Source: Azoarcus olearius (GTDB taxonomy: Bacteria; Pseudomonadota; Gammaproteobacteria; Burkholderiales; Rhodocyclaceae). Taken from it: DNA of 64,000 nt. How positions within the stretch are numbered: position 1 is the stretch's first letter; each line of letters starts with the position of its first letter. The stretch spans positions 2,914,001-2,978,000 of the forward strand of contig NZ_CP016210.1 in the NCBI RefSeq assembly GCF_001682385.1, read 5' to 3'. A program made the translations under genes and the position numbers. Positions 38,429 through 47,757 of the stretch are shown one piece after another. The notes under the pieces were generated by a model that was not told the DNA's origin, did no database searches, and saw nothing but the letters and a program-made list of their open reading frames with translations.

Positions 38429-39955
38429 ATGAACGACAACGCATCAAGACTCAGCCGGCGCATCCCGCTGCTGCTCGCCACCCTGCTGACGCTGGCAGGC
38501 TGCTCGCTGGCGCCGGTGTATGAGCGCCCCGAGGTGGCCACCCCGGCCGCCTTCAAGGAAGCCGACCCGGCGCTCGAAGCCGCCGCCGCGAAGTGGAAGA
38601 CCGCCGCGCCAGCCGACGACCAGCACCGCGGTGAATGGTGGCGCATCTTCGGCGACGACACGCTCAACGCGCTCGAAGCCGAGGCGCTGGCCGCCAACCA
38701 GGACCTCAAGGCCGCCGTCGCCCGCCTGGCCCAGGCACGCGCGCTGGAAGGCAGCGCCCGTTCCGAGCGCCTGCCGCAGATCGACGCCAGCTTCGGCCCC
38801 ACCCGCCAGCGCCCCTCGCCCGCCTCGCAAGGGCTGGACGAGGACGCCTCGGTGTCGCCCCGCACGCTGTGGCGCGCGCAAGTGGGGATCGGCTACGAAG
38901 TGGATCTGTTCGGCCGCGTCGCTTCCAGCGTGGATGCGGCCGGCGCCGACACCCAGCAGCGCGAGGCGCTGCTGCGCTCGGTGCAGCTCGCGCTGCAGGC
39001 GGATGTGGCCCAGGCCTACTTCCTGTTGCGCGAACTCGACGCCGAGCAGGCACTGTTCCGCGCCACGGTGGACCTGCGCGGCGAGGCGCTGAAGCTGGTG
39101 CAGCGCCGCTTCGAGGCCGGCGACATCGGCGAACTCGACGTCGCCCGTGCCCGCACCGAACTCGCCAGCGCGCAGTCGGAAGCGCACGGCATCGCCCGCC
39201 GCCGCGCCGCCGCCGAGCATGCGCTCGCCATCCTGCTCGGCAAGCCGCCGGCGGAGTTCAGCTTCGCCGCCCAGCCGCTGGCCCGCATCTCGGTGGGCGT
39301 ACCGGCCGGGCTGCCGTCGGCGCTGCTCGAACGCCGGCCCGACATCGCCGCCGCCGAACGCGCGATGGCTGCCGCCAACGCCCGCATCGGCGTGGCGCGC
39401 GCCGCCTTCTTCCCGCGCCTCAGCCTCACCGGTGCGCTCGGCTACGAATCCGCCGAACTCGGCGACCTCTTCCAGTGGTCCAGCCGCACCTTCCTGCTCG
39501 GCCCGCTGGTCGGCGGCGTGCTGTCGATGCCGATCTTCGACGGCGGCCGCCGCCAGGCCGACCTCGACCGCGCCCGCGCGGTGTACGAGGAAGACGTGGC
39601 GCGCTACCGCCAGACGGTGCTCGGTGCCTTCCGCGAGGTGGAGGACGGGCTCGCCAACCTGCGCATCCTCGGCAGGCAGACCCAGGCCCAGGACGAAGCG
39701 GTGGCCGCATCCGAACGCGCCGCACGGCTGTCGCAACTGCAGTATCGCGAAGGCGCGACCAGCTATTTCGAAGTGATCGACGCCGACCGCAGCGTGCTGC
39801 AGCAGCGCCGCGTGGCAGTGCAGCTGGATGGCGAACGGGCACGCTCCACGGTGGCACTGATCCGCGCGCTCGGGGGTGGTTGGGCGACTGCGGCCTCCGC
39901 CGAGGCGGCCCCGGCCAACGGCCCGGCCGCCACCCTGGCGGCCAACGCGCGCTAG
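38429..39955 (+). CDS. NodT-family outer-membrane efflux lipoprotein
   Basis: A 508-residue outer-membrane channel that completes the RND pump. A lipoprotein signal with lipobox LAGC (LLTLAGCSLAPVYERPEV) is followed by two OEP repeats forming the helical tunnel (DLKAAVARLAQARALEGSARSERLPQ; RRPDIAAAERAMAAANARIGVARAAFFPRLSLTGALG, a long conserved block at about residues 305-340). LFGRVASSVDAA and the terminal SYFEVIDADRSVLQQR are also typical. It begins 16 bases after the permease stop. Confidence 0.93.
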   Translation: MNDNASRLSRRIPLLLATLLTLAGCSLAPVYERPEVATPAAFKEADPALEAAAAKWKTAAPADDQHRGEWWRIFGDDTLNALEAEALAANQDLKAAVARLAQARALEGSARSERLPQIDASFGPTRQRPSPASQGLDEDASVSPRTLWRAQVGIGYEVDLFGRVASSVDAAGADTQQREALLRSVQLALQADVAQAYFLLRELDAEQALFRATVDLRGEALKLVQRRFEAGDIGELDVARARTELASAQSEAHGIARRRAAAEHALAILLGKPPAEFSFAAQPLARISVGVPAGLPSALLERRPDIAAAERAMAAANARIGVARAAFFPRLSLTGALGYESAELGDLFQWSSRTFLLGPLVGGVLSMPIFDGGRRQADLDRARAVYEEDVARYRQTVLGAFREVEDGLANLRILGRQTQAQDEAVAASERAARLSQLQYREGATSYFEVIDADRSVLQQRRVAVQLDGERARSTVALIRALGGGWATAASAEAAPANGPAATLAANAR

Positions 39956-39983
39956 TTCCGGTGCAGCGCGCGGCGGCGGCCCG

Positions 39984-40514
39984 CTAGCCGGGCAACGCCA
40001 CCGCGCGCAACACCGAGGGCGCGATCACACGGTGCATCGGCGTGACCGGCAGCATGTAGAGACGGCCGAGCAGGTTGTGGACGTGGACCACGGTCGTCAC
40101 CGTCACGCAGGTTTCACCCCTGTCGCTGCGCGCGCAGTGCAGCGACAGCACCACGTCGAGATGGCGGTCGCGGTCACCTAGCAGCACTTCATCGGGCGTG
40201 ATGTCGTACAGCGTGAAGATGCCGATGCGGTCACCGACGCGGTAATCGCGTTCGGCGCGGCCGGGATCGATGGCGGCCATCCGGCCGAGGTCCTTGAGGC
40301 CGGCCAGGCGCACCGCGCGGTTGCGCAGGCGCATGCAGGCGTCCACCCAGCCCGGGGGGCGGCCAAAGGCCTTGATGAACTGGCCGAGCGCGCTGCGGCC
40401 CGGCTCGCCGGCCCGCACCGCCCAGGCGTCGTGAAAGTGCGCGCCTTCGAGGTGCGCGGCGATGAGGCTGTCCGGCGGAGCCGCCACGGCGCGCGGACGC
40501 GCGGGGGCGCTCAT
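39984..40514 (-). CDS. DUF2867-like protein
   Basis: A 176-residue soluble protein resembling the DUF2867 family, found alone or behind NAD(P)-binding domains. Family-like segments are AHFHDAWAVRAGEPGRSAL, GIFTLYDITPDEVLLGDRDRHLDVVLSL and the terminal YMLPVTPMHRVIAPSVLRA. No catalytic function is known to me. The ATG overlaps the stop of the upstream membrane-protein gene (ATGA at 40511-40514), so the two are translationally coupled. The RND operon ends 28 bases away in the opposite direction. Confidence 0.78.
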   Translation of the reverse strand: MSAPARPRAVAAPPDSLIAAHLEGAHFHDAWAVRAGEPGRSALGQFIKAFGRPPGWVDACMRLRNRAVRLAGLKDLGRMAAIDPGRAERDYRVGDRIGIFTLYDITPDEVLLGDRDRHLDVVLSLHCARSDRGETCVTVTTVVHVHNLLGRLYMLPVTPMHRVIAPSVLRAVALPG

Positions 40515-41161
40515 CGGCCATCCTCCCGCCGGGAGCCACGCGCCGTACGCTGCGCCATCCACGCGCCGGCAAACGCGGCAAACGCCATCACCAAGGCGGG
40601 CGGCACCCGGACGCCGGACGCCGCCTGCGCCGGCACCGGAACCGGCGGCGCAGGCGGTACCACCGCACTGGCCGGGGCGGGGCAATGCGGCAGCACCTGT
40701 CTACGCACGAAAGCGTTGAAGTCGTCGGACCAGCTGTCCTGCTCCTGCTCCCAGAAGCTGCGCAGGTAGCGGTAGTTGGAGAACTGCTTGGTCATCGACT
40801 TGACGATGGACTGCCAGAACGGCTCCGGCAGCACGTGCCAGGCGAAGGCGTAGCGCGCCTCGCGGTAGCGGAAGGCCTCCTCGAACAGGTTGAGGTAGGC
40901 CACGACGATGAAATGGGCCTTGGTGCGCGGAAGGTCGCGCGCATAGGGCCGGGCCAGGCCGGTGTGGGCGTCCTCGACATCCGCGAACTTGAACAGCAGC
41001 GACTGCCAGCGCGCATAGAGCTGGTTGCACACGGTCATGCGCATCGACAGCAGCCCGGCGAAGATACCGATCAGGCTGGCGAGGGCGACAACGCTGATGA
41101 TGAGCTTGACGACCTCGAGCTTCTCGCGGTCGGCAACGAAGGCTTCGAGCATTTCCAGCAT
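40511..41161 (-). CDS. Two-helix membrane protein of unknown function
   Basis: A 216-residue protein with one membrane segment near the N-terminus (LIISVVALASLIGIFAGLLS, residues about 20-39) and a second near the C-terminus after a Pro/Ala-rich linker (PPALVMAFAAFAGAWMAQ). The middle is a helical, aromatic-rich soluble region (AHFIVVAYLNLFEEAFRY; FWEQEQDSWSDDF). No family is recognised. It is the first gene of a two-gene unit with the DUF2867-like gene. Confidence 0.7.
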   Translation of the reverse strand: MLEMLEAFVADREKLEVVKLIISVVALASLIGIFAGLLSMRMTVCNQLYARWQSLLFKFADVEDAHTGLARPYARDLPRTKAHFIVVAYLNLFEEAFRYREARYAFAWHVLPEPFWQSIVKSMTKQFSNYRYLRSFWEQEQDSWSDDFNAFVRRQVLPHCPAPASAVVPPAPPVPVPAQAASGVRVPPALVMAFAAFAGAWMAQRTARGSRREDGR

Positions 41162-41244
41162 GGCGGCTCCTGCGCGCGGCGCGGCTGCGGACGGTAGGCC
41201 ACGAGCATACGGAGCCGAGGCGCGCGCGGCAATCGCCGCCGCGC

Positions 41245-42483
41245 TCAGGCCGCTGCGGCTGCGGGGGCGGCACCGCCTGCGCGCCGCGCCGCCGCCAGCG
41301 CCACCACCACGGCGCCGATCTGCAGCACCGCCACCCCGGCCATCACCATCCAGAAGCGGCGGCTGTCCATCAAAGGCCCGAAGGCAAGCGGGGCCAGCGC
41401 CATGCCGGCGTCGATGCCGGAATAGACCAGTCCGTAGATGCGGCCATAGGCCCCGGCACCGAAGCGCGCCACCGCTGCGCGGCGCACCAGGATGTCACGC
41501 GAGGGGCCGGCGACCCCGGTGCAGAAGCCGATGCCGGCGAGCGCCGGCAGCGCTGCCGCGGTGGGAAGCACGCCTGCGGCGAGGATGACCGCGATCAGCG
41601 CGGCACCGCCGAGGAACACCGCGACCAGGCGGTCGTGCGCCGCGTAGCGCGCAGCAATGAAACCGCCCAGGAACATGCCCCCGGCCGCCGCGAGCAGGAA
41701 GGCAGTGATGCCGCTCGCGGCCGCGGCCAGGGTCAGGTCGAACAGCGCCTGCAGCAGCGGCGTGCCGTAGTTCTGGAAGGCGCCGAAGGCCATCGTGGTG
41801 AAAAAGAAGAACAGGAAGCACAGCCATACCGCCGGCACGCCGAGAAAGTCGAACGACGAGGCCTGGGCGCCCCCGGCGCGGCGCGTGGCCGCGCGCTCGG
41901 CGCCGTCGGCAAGCCAGCCACGCGCCGCCACCAGGCCGACAATGGCGAGCAGCGCGACGACCGCCGCGCCCACCGCGGCCCACCGCCAGCCGAACGTCGT
42001 GGCGAGACCGACAACGAACACCGGCGCCAGCGCCCACCCCAGGCTGCCGGACAAACCATGCGCGGAGAACGCGTGGCCGAGCCGGCCTTCGGACACCTTG
42101 CGGTTGAGCAGGCTGAAATCCGCCGGATGGAACACCGCGTTGCCGGCACCGGCTACCAGCGCCGCCAGCACCAGACCCGCCAGCCCCTGTGCCACCGCCA
42201 CCAGCAGCGCCGCCACGCCCAGGCAGGCAAGCCCGGCGCACAGCACGCGGAAGGCGCCGAAGCGGTCCACCGCGAATCCGGCGGCCGCCTGGCCGAGGCC
42301 GGAAACGACGAAGAAAGCGGTCATCGCGAGGCCGACGCCGGTGAAGTCGAGCCCGAAGTCGCGCATCAGCCACGGGAACAAGGACGGCAGCACGAGCTGG
42401 AAGAAGTGCGAGGTGCCGTGGGCGAAGGCCACTACGGCAATCACGCCGGCATCGTGGCGGACCGGGGTTCGAACGTGGGTCAT
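41245..42483 (-). CDS. MFS permease
   Basis: A 412-residue, twelve-helix major facilitator superfamily transporter. The A-loop motif between helices 2 and 3 reads GFAVDRFGAFRVL. The start MTHVRTPVRHDAGVIAVVAFAHGTSHFF and HPADFSLLNRKVSEGRLGHAFSAHGLSG resemble fosmidomycin-resistance-like (Fsr) exporters more than sugar porters, but the substrate is not known. The ATG at 42483 is preceded by AAGGAG. It is divergent from an AraC regulator with 92 bases between, which probably controls it. Confidence 0.88.
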   Translation of the reverse strand: MTHVRTPVRHDAGVIAVVAFAHGTSHFFQLVLPSLFPWLMRDFGLDFTGVGLAMTAFFVVSGLGQAAAGFAVDRFGAFRVLCAGLACLGVAALLVAVAQGLAGLVLAALVAGAGNAVFHPADFSLLNRKVSEGRLGHAFSAHGLSGSLGWALAPVFVVGLATTFGWRWAAVGAAVVALLAIVGLVAARGWLADGAERAATRRAGGAQASSFDFLGVPAVWLCFLFFFFTTMAFGAFQNYGTPLLQALFDLTLAAAASGITAFLLAAAGGMFLGGFIAARYAAHDRLVAVFLGGAALIAVILAAGVLPTAAALPALAGIGFCTGVAGPSRDILVRRAAVARFGAGAYGRIYGLVYSGIDAGMALAPLAFGPLMDSRRFWMVMAGVAVLQIGAVVVALAAARRAGGAAPAAAAA

Positions 42484-42575
42484 CAGCGGCTCCTTGCGAC
42501 AAAAGAAGGCAAACCGATGATAATCCGGCGATCGTTTGGCAAATATGCGCAAGCCGGACAACTACTATCGAGAAC

Positions 42576-43361
42576 ATGCCACGGCCGATTTTTGAACTTC
42601 CGCCCCGTCCGCAGCCGACGACGCAAGACCCGATCTCGGTGCTGGTGCGCGAGCCGCCACCGGATTCGATCATTCCGTGGCACAGCCATCCCTGGGGCCA
42701 GCTCGCCTACCCGGTAAGCGGCGCGGTATGCATGGACGTGCCGGGCAGCCGCTGGCTGGTGCCACCTTTTCGCGCGCTGTGGGTGCCACCGGGCGTTGAG
42801 CACCAGCAGAGCATGCTCGGCCATGTCCGGCTGCGGGTGGTGCACGTGGCCGAGGGCTGCGCGGCGCTGCCCGAATCGCACTGCGCGGTGCTGGAGATCA
42901 CGCCGCTGCTGCGCGAACTGATCGAAGCCCTGCTGCCGCGCCCGCCCCAAAGCGAACGTCGGACGCAGATCCAGGCGCTGCTGCTGACCGAGCTGAGCCA
43001 GGCGCGCACGCTGAACCTGCGCCTGCCGCAGCCGAGCGACCGTCGCCTTGCCGCGCTATGCGAAGCGTTGATGGCCGACCCCGCGGACAACGCGCCGCTG
43101 ACCGAATGGGCGCGGCGGGTGGGTGCCAGCGGACGCACGCTGGCGCGCCTGTTCCAGAGCGAGATGGGGATGAGCTTCGGGCTGTGGCGCCAGCAGGTGC
43201 GGCTGACCCACGCCACGGTACTGGTCGCCCAGGGCCGGCCTTACGCGGAGATTGCGGCCGAACTCGGCTATGCCAGTCCGAGCGCGTTTTCGGCGATGTT
43301 CCGCCGCGCTTTCGGCTGCTCGCCGCGAGCCTTCTACGCCGCCGGCGCGTCGCCGAAATAA
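42576..43361 (+). CDS. AraC-family regulator with cupin sensor domain
   Basis: A 261-residue regulator. Residues about 25-110 form a cupin-like ligand domain (PWHSHPWGQLAYPVSGAVCM, then FRALWVPPGVEHQQ). Residues about 155-255 carry the two AraC helix-turn-helix motifs (WARRVGASGRTLARLFQSE; YAEIAAELGYASPSAFSAMF). It is transcribed divergently from the MFS exporter gene, an arrangement usual for a regulator of an adjacent exporter. The inducer is unknown. Confidence 0.9.
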   Translation: MPRPIFELPPRPQPTTQDPISVLVREPPPDSIIPWHSHPWGQLAYPVSGAVCMDVPGSRWLVPPFRALWVPPGVEHQQSMLGHVRLRVVHVAEGCAALPESHCAVLEITPLLRELIEALLPRPPQSERRTQIQALLLTELSQARTLNLRLPQPSDRRLAALCEALMADPADNAPLTEWARRVGASGRTLARLFQSEMGMSFGLWRQQVRLTHATVLVAQGRPYAEIAAELGYASPSAFSAMFRRAFGCSPRAFYAAGASPK

Positions 43362-43412
43362 GGCCGGCACGGCGACCGCAAAGGCCGCGGGACGACGCGC
43401 CCGCGCAGGGGC

Positions 43413-45908
43413 TCAGGGTTTGCGCTGCAGCCTGCGCAGCGCGGTGGCGGCGGCGTTCATTTCGCGCAGCAGGGTTTCGAGCAGGGCGCCGGAGGCGGCC
43501 GCGTCGCCAACGCGCGCGGCCTGCTCCACCGCCGCAGCGGCGTGGACCGCGCGCTGGGCCGAGAACAGGCCCACCGAGCCCTTGATCGAATGCGCAATCT
43601 CCACCAGACGGGTGAAATCGCCGCTGCTGCCCGCCTTGCGCAACTCCGCCAGCGTGGCGCCGAGGTCGCGGAAGAACACCGCCACCAGTTGCTGCACGAT
43701 GTCCTCGTTGCCGTCGAACATCGCGCGCGCTTCGTCCAGGCTGGCAACGGGGCCCTCGCCGCCATCGGTATCGAGCAGGCTGGTGTCGCCCCCGCCTTCG
43801 TCTTCATCCGTTGCCGGCGAGCAAACACGCCGGATCGCCGCGAGCAGGTCGCCGGCGCGGATCGGCTTGGCGACATAGTCGTCCATGCCCGCCTCGAGGC
43901 AGCGCGCACGGTCGCTCTCCATAGCGTGCGCGGTCATTGCCACGATCGGCACCGCCCGCCAGCCGCCCTGCACCGCCCAGCTGCGCCGCGCCTCGCGTGC
44001 GCGGATCGCCTGGGTGGCCTCGATGCCGCCCATCACCGGCATCTGCAGGTCCATCAGCACGAGGTCGAAATGGCCGGCATCGAAGGCCTCGATCGCCTCG
44101 GCGCCATTGTTCACCACGGTGACCTTGTGGCCGACGCGCTCCAGCATCCGTGAGGCCACGGTCTGATTCACCGGGTTGTCCTCGACCAGCAGGATGTCCA
44201 GCCGCCGCTCCGGCGCCCGCTCGGCGCGCAGCCTTTCGGTCAGCGTGCGTTGCGGGTCGAAGGCAAACAGGCTCTCCTCGCTCATGGCGCCGCTACCCAC
44301 GCGGGCGATGCGCAAGGCCTCGTACAGGTCTTCGGCAGCAAAGGGTTTGGCCAGGCGCGACTGCAAGCCGAGTTGCTGACAACGGACGAGGTCGGCGCGC
44401 TGGGTGTGGCTGGGCAGCATCAGCACGATGCGGTCGAGCGCGGGCGCCGCTTCCTGAAAGCGCTCCGCGAGCGCAAAGCCGCCGGGCGCCGGCATGTCGG
44501 CGTCCATCAGCACGAAATCGAACGGGGCGTTCGCGCTGGCAGCAGCCGCCAGGGCGGCTAGCGCGCCCGCGCCATCAGCGGCCAGCACCGGCACCAGGCC
44601 GGCGCGGACGAGCTGCGCAGCAAGCCGCTCGCCGAACGCCGGGTTGGTCACCGCCACCAGCGCGCGCGCGCCGCGCAGGACTTCCGGCAACCGTGGCACC
44701 GGCGAGGCAACGCGGGCAAGGCGCAGGCTGAAGCTGAAACGACTGCCCTCTCCCAGCGTGGACTGCACCCGCAATTCGCCCCCCATCAGTTCGACCAGAT
44801 GCTTGCAGATCGCCAGCCCGAGCCCGGTGCCGCCGTACTTGCGCGTCGTGGAGTTGTCGGCCTGGGCGAAGGCGCCGAAGATCGCCTCGGTCTTCTCGGC
44901 CGGAATGCCGATGCCGGTGTCCCGCACGGTGACCAGCAGCGTGGCGTGGCGATCGTCCGTGTCGACGACCGTGACGTCGAGTTCGATTTCGCCGCGTTCG
45001 GTGAACTTGATCGCATTGCCGACCAGGTTGGTGAGCACCTGGCGGATGCGGGCAGGATCGCCCTTCAGCACCGCGGGCACGTCCGGAGCAACGTCGAAGA
45101 ACAGCTCCACCCCCTTCTGGTGCGCGCGCAAGGCCAGCGTACGCAGGGTTTCGGCCACCAGCCCGCTGATCGAAAAGTCGATCTCCTCGAGGCTCAGGCG
45201 GCCGGCCTCGATCCGCGAGAAGTCGAGAATGTCGTTGAGCAGGGTCAGCAGCGCCTCGGCCGAGGACTTGACCGTCTGCAGGTAGTCGCGCTGCTCGGGC
45301 GCCAGGGCGGAATCGAGCAGCAGATCCGTCATGCCGAGGATGCCGTTCATCGGCGTGCGGATCTCATGGCTCATGTTGGCGAGAAATTCGCCCTTGGCGC
45401 GGCTGGCAGCCTCGGCGGCCTCCTTGGCCTGCAGCAGTTCGAGTTCGCGCAGCCGGTGGCGGGTGACATCGCGGTAGATGCCGGCGAGCTGTCGCCAGCG
45501 ACCGTCGGCGCCGCGCTCCTTGGCCTGTCCCAGCACCTGCACCCAGCGCCAGTTGCCGTCCGCCGCGCGCAGGCCGAACTCGCAATCCAGCTGCGGCGTT
45601 TCGCCGCGCAGATGGGCGGCCAGGCGGGCGTGCAGGGTGTCGGCGTCTTCGCTGCGCAGCAGCGGCAACCAGTCGGCGGGATGCGGCCCGACGCTGCCGG
45701 GCGGATAACCCAGCCAGCGCCACGCGCCCTCGTCCAGCTGCAGTTCGTCGCTATCCAGCTGCCACGCCCACACGCCACCGCCCTCGCCGAGCAGGGCGAG
45801 GTGCAGATGCTCACGGGTGATCTGGAGTTCACGCCGCAGCGACGCGGCGTCGGCGGCGGGCGCCGTCCGCTGGTCATCCCCTTCGGGTGTCGCGGGCCCG
45901 GCGCTCAT
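43413..45908 (-). CDS. Hybrid sensor histidine kinase with PAS, two REC and HPt domains
   Basis: An 831-residue cytoplasmic phosphorelay kinase. A PAS domain occupies about 30-150. The HisKA phospho-acceptor is His181 ([14 protein letters not shown]), with the HATPase domain at about 290-405 ([24 protein letters not shown]). A first receiver is at about 415-525 ([11 protein letters not shown]), a second at about 560-685 ([26 protein letters not shown]), and an HPt domain at about 720-820 ([11 protein letters not shown]). All phosphorelay residues look intact. No separate response regulator adjoins it, so the output partner lies elsewhere. It ends ten bases upstream of nothing shared; dapB starts independently further upstream on the same strand. 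Confidence 0.94.
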   Translation of the reverse strand: MSAGPATPEGDDQRTAPAADAASLRRELQITREHLHLALLGEGGGVWAWQLDSDELQLDEGAWRWLGYPPGSVGPHPADWLPLLRSEDADTLHARLAAHLRGETPQLDCEFGLRAADGNWRWVQVLGQAKERGADGRWRQLAGIYRDVTRHRLRELELLQAKEAAEAASRAKGEFLANMSHEIRTPMNGILGMTDLLLDSALAPEQRDYLQTVKSSAEALLTLLNDILDFSRIEAGRLSLEEIDFSISGLVAETLRTLALRAHQKGVELFFDVAPDVPAVLKGDPARIRQVLTNLVGNAIKFTERGEIELDVTVVDTDDRHATLLVTVRDTGIGIPAEKTEAIFGAFAQADNSTTRKYGGTGLGLAICKHLVELMGGELRVQSTLGEGSRFSFSLRLARVASPVPRLPEVLRGARALVAVTNPAFGERLAAQLVRAGLVPVLAADGAGALAALAAAASANAPFDFVLMDADMPAPGGFALAERFQEAAPALDRIVLMLPSHTQRADLVRCQQLGLQSRLAKPFAAEDLYEALRIARVGSGAMSEESLFAFDPQRTLTERLRAERAPERRLDILLVEDNPVNQTVASRMLERVGHKVTVVNNGAEAIEAFDAGHFDLVLMDLQMPVMGGIEATQAIRAREARRSWAVQGGWRAVPIVAMTAHAMESDRARCLEAGMDDYVAKPIRAGDLLAAIRRVCSPATDEDEGGGDTSLLDTDGGEGPVASLDEARAMFDGNEDIVQQLVAVFFRDLGATLAELRKAGSSGDFTRLVEIAHSIKGSVGLFSAQRAVHAAAAVEQAARVGDAAASGALLETLLREMNAAATALRRLQRKP

Positions 45909-45917
45909 CGTGGCGAC

Positions 45918-46727
45918 CTAGCGCAGGCCGAGTACGTCCTGCATGTCGAACAGGCCGTTGCTGCGCCCGCGCAGGAAACGCGCGGCCCGCATCGAGCCCA
46001 GCGCATACGGCATGCGGCTACCCGACTTGTGGGTGATCTCGATGCGCTCACCGATGCCGGCGAACAGCACCGTGTGGTCGCCGACGACGTCGCCGCCGCG
46101 GATGGTGGAGAACCCGATCGTCTCCGCCTTGCGTTCGCCGGTGACGCCTTCACGGCCATAGATGGCGCAGGTTTCGAGGTCGCGCCCGAGTTCGCGCGCC
46201 ACCACTTCGCCCATGCGCAGCGCGGTACCGGACGGTGCATCGACCTTGAAGCGGTGGTGCGCTTCGATCACCTCGACGTCGTAACCTTCGTCGAGGATGC
46301 GCGCGGCAACCTCCAGCAGGCGGAACACCGCATTGACGCCGACCGCCATGTTGGGGGCGAACACCACCGGAATGGCCTGCGCGGCGTCGGCGATCGCGGC
46401 CTTGCCGGCGGCCTCGAAACCGGTGGTGCCGATCACCATCGCCTTGCCCAGCTCGCGCGCGACGGCAAGGTGCGCCAGCGTGCCTTCGGGGCGGGTGAAG
46501 TCGATCACGCAGTCGGCGGCGGCCACCGCGGCGTGCACGTCGTCGGTGATCGCGACGCCGCTCGCCACGCCGGCGAATTCGCCGGCATCGCGACCGATGA
46601 AGGGCGAGCCGGCGCGGTCGAACGCGGCGGCCAGCACGACCTCCTCGTCCTTCAGCGCGGCCTCGATGAGCATGCGGCCCATGCGGCCGGAAGCGCCTGC
46701 GATTGCTACACGTACAGGTGTCGTCAT
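45918..46727 (-). CDS. dapB: 4-hydroxy-tetrahydrodipicolinate reductase DapB
   Basis: A 269-residue cytoplasmic NAD(P)H-dependent reductase of lysine and meso-diaminopimelate synthesis. The N-terminal Rossmann motif is [17 protein letters not shown], the active-site segment [18 protein letters not shown] contains the conserved His-His and Lys, and [10 protein letters not shown] is also typical. The length matches the family. It lies downstream of bamE on the same strand with a 37-base gap and ahead of the hybrid kinase gene with a ten-base gap, so bamE-dapB-kinase may be cotranscribed. Confidence 0.97.
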   Translation of the reverse strand: MTTPVRVAIAGASGRMGRMLIEAALKDEEVVLAAAFDRAGSPFIGRDAGEFAGVASGVAITDDVHAAVAAADCVIDFTRPEGTLAHLAVARELGKAMVIGTTGFEAAGKAAIADAAQAIPVVFAPNMAVGVNAVFRLLEVAARILDEGYDVEVIEAHHRFKVDAPSGTALRMGEVVARELGRDLETCAIYGREGVTGERKAETIGFSTIRGGDVVGDHTVLFAGIGERIEITHKSGSRMPYALGSMRAARFLRGRSNGLFDMQDVLGLR

Positions 46728-46764
46728 GTCTTGTTCCTGATTGGAGCGGCCTGGGCCGCCCACG

Positions 46765-47178
46765 TCACTTCTTGCTTTCCGCGGGCACTTCAACCACGCG
46801 GCTGCGGTTGGCCTGCTGGCTGGCAGCGGCCTCCTGCGGGTCGCCGGCGAGGATGTCGCCCTCGACGTGGTCCAGCTTGTCATCGACGAAGAACACCGAG
46901 AACACGCGCTGTTCCGGTTCGCCATTGCCCGGCTTGAAGCGGTAGACGTAGTCCCAGCGGTTGCTGCGGAAGATATCGACCACCAGCGGCGTGCCGAGCA
47001 CGAAGCGGACCTGCTCACGGCTCATGCCGCGTTTCAGCTGGGACACCATGGCCTGATCGACATAGTTGCCCTGGCGGATGTCGATCCGGTAGGGATCGAC
47101 CTTCTGCGCGATCGTGCCAATGGAGCAGCCGGCCAGCATGCTGGCAGCGACGAACGCGGGGATGAGCAAGGAACGCAT
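46765..47178 (-). CDS. bamE: Outer-membrane assembly lipoprotein BamE (SmpA/OmlA)
   Basis: A 137-residue lipoprotein component of the BAM complex that folds outer-membrane proteins. The signal ends with lipobox LAGC ([13 protein letters not shown]). The SmpA/OmlA fold follows: [48 protein letters not shown] and [13 protein letters not shown]. The ATG at 47178 is the natural start of the signal peptide. It is divergent from fur, a conserved pairing in beta- and gammaproteobacteria. Confidence 0.96.
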   Translation of the reverse strand: MRSLLIPAFVAASMLAGCSIGTIAQKVDPYRIDIRQGNYVDQAMVSQLKRGMSREQVRFVLGTPLVVDIFRSNRWDYVYRFKPGNGEPEQRVFSVFFVDDKLDHVEGDILAGDPQEAAASQQANRSRVVEVPAESKK

Positions 47179-47218
47179 GGGGAGTTTCGCGGTAATGCAC
47201 CGCCGAAAGCGGCGCTGG

Positions 47219-47247
47219 TTCTCAGTAAAGGGCAAAAAATATAACAT
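47219..47247 (+). promoter_or_regulatory. Candidate fur promoter in the bamE-fur intergenic region
   Basis: TTCTCA (47219-47224) and TAACAT (47242-47247) are separated by 17 bases in the only AT-rich part of the 116-base region between the divergent bamE and fur starts. Each hexamer is an imperfect match to sigma-70 consensus. The bamE promoter must overlap the same stretch on the other strand. Confidence 0.35.
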
Positions 47248-47294
47248 AGGGCCGTACCGCGGCAGCGCCTGCATTCTCTCCCCACAGGACGAAC

Positions 47295-47732
47295 ATGTCC
47301 GAGAACTCCAAGAACCTCAAGAGCATCGGCCTCAAGGCGACCTATCCGCGCCTCAAGATCCTCGACCTCTTCCAGACTTCCGACCAGCGCCACCTCACGG
47401 CAGAAGACGTCTATCGCCTGCTGATGGGCGAAGGCATGGACATCGGCCTGGCCACGGTTTATCGCGTCCTTACCCAGTTCGAGCAGGCCGGCCTGCTGGA
47501 GCGGCATTACTTCGAATCCGGCAAGGCGGTTTTCGAACTCAACCAGGGCGGCCACCACGACCACCTCGTCTGCCTGCAATGTGGCAAGGTCGAAGAGTTC
47601 TTCGACCCCGAAATCGAAAAGCGCCAGAACGCGATCGCCGAAGCGCGCGGCTTTGCCGTAAAGGAACACGCGCTGTACCTGTACGCCGACTGCCTGCGCA
47701 AGGACTGCCCCAACCGCCACGGCGAGCACTGA
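47295..47732 (+). CDS. fur: Ferric uptake regulator Fur
   Basis: A 145-residue iron-dependent repressor. The winged-helix DNA-binding half shows [15 protein letters not shown] and [21 protein letters not shown]. The dimerisation half carries the metal ligands [16 protein letters not shown] and the C-terminal Cys pair in [15 protein letters not shown], indicating a structural zinc site. Length and motifs are those of true Fur rather than Zur or PerR. It is divergent from bamE. No Fur box was searched systematically. Confidence 0.97.
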   Translation: MSENSKNLKSIGLKATYPRLKILDLFQTSDQRHLTAEDVYRLLMGEGMDIGLATVYRVLTQFEQAGLLERHYFESGKAVFELNQGGHHDHLVCLQCGKVEEFFDPEIEKRQNAIAEARGFAVKEHALYLYADCLRKDCPNRHGEH

Positions 47733-47757
47733 GCGCCGCCCGGCGGCGGCGCAGGCC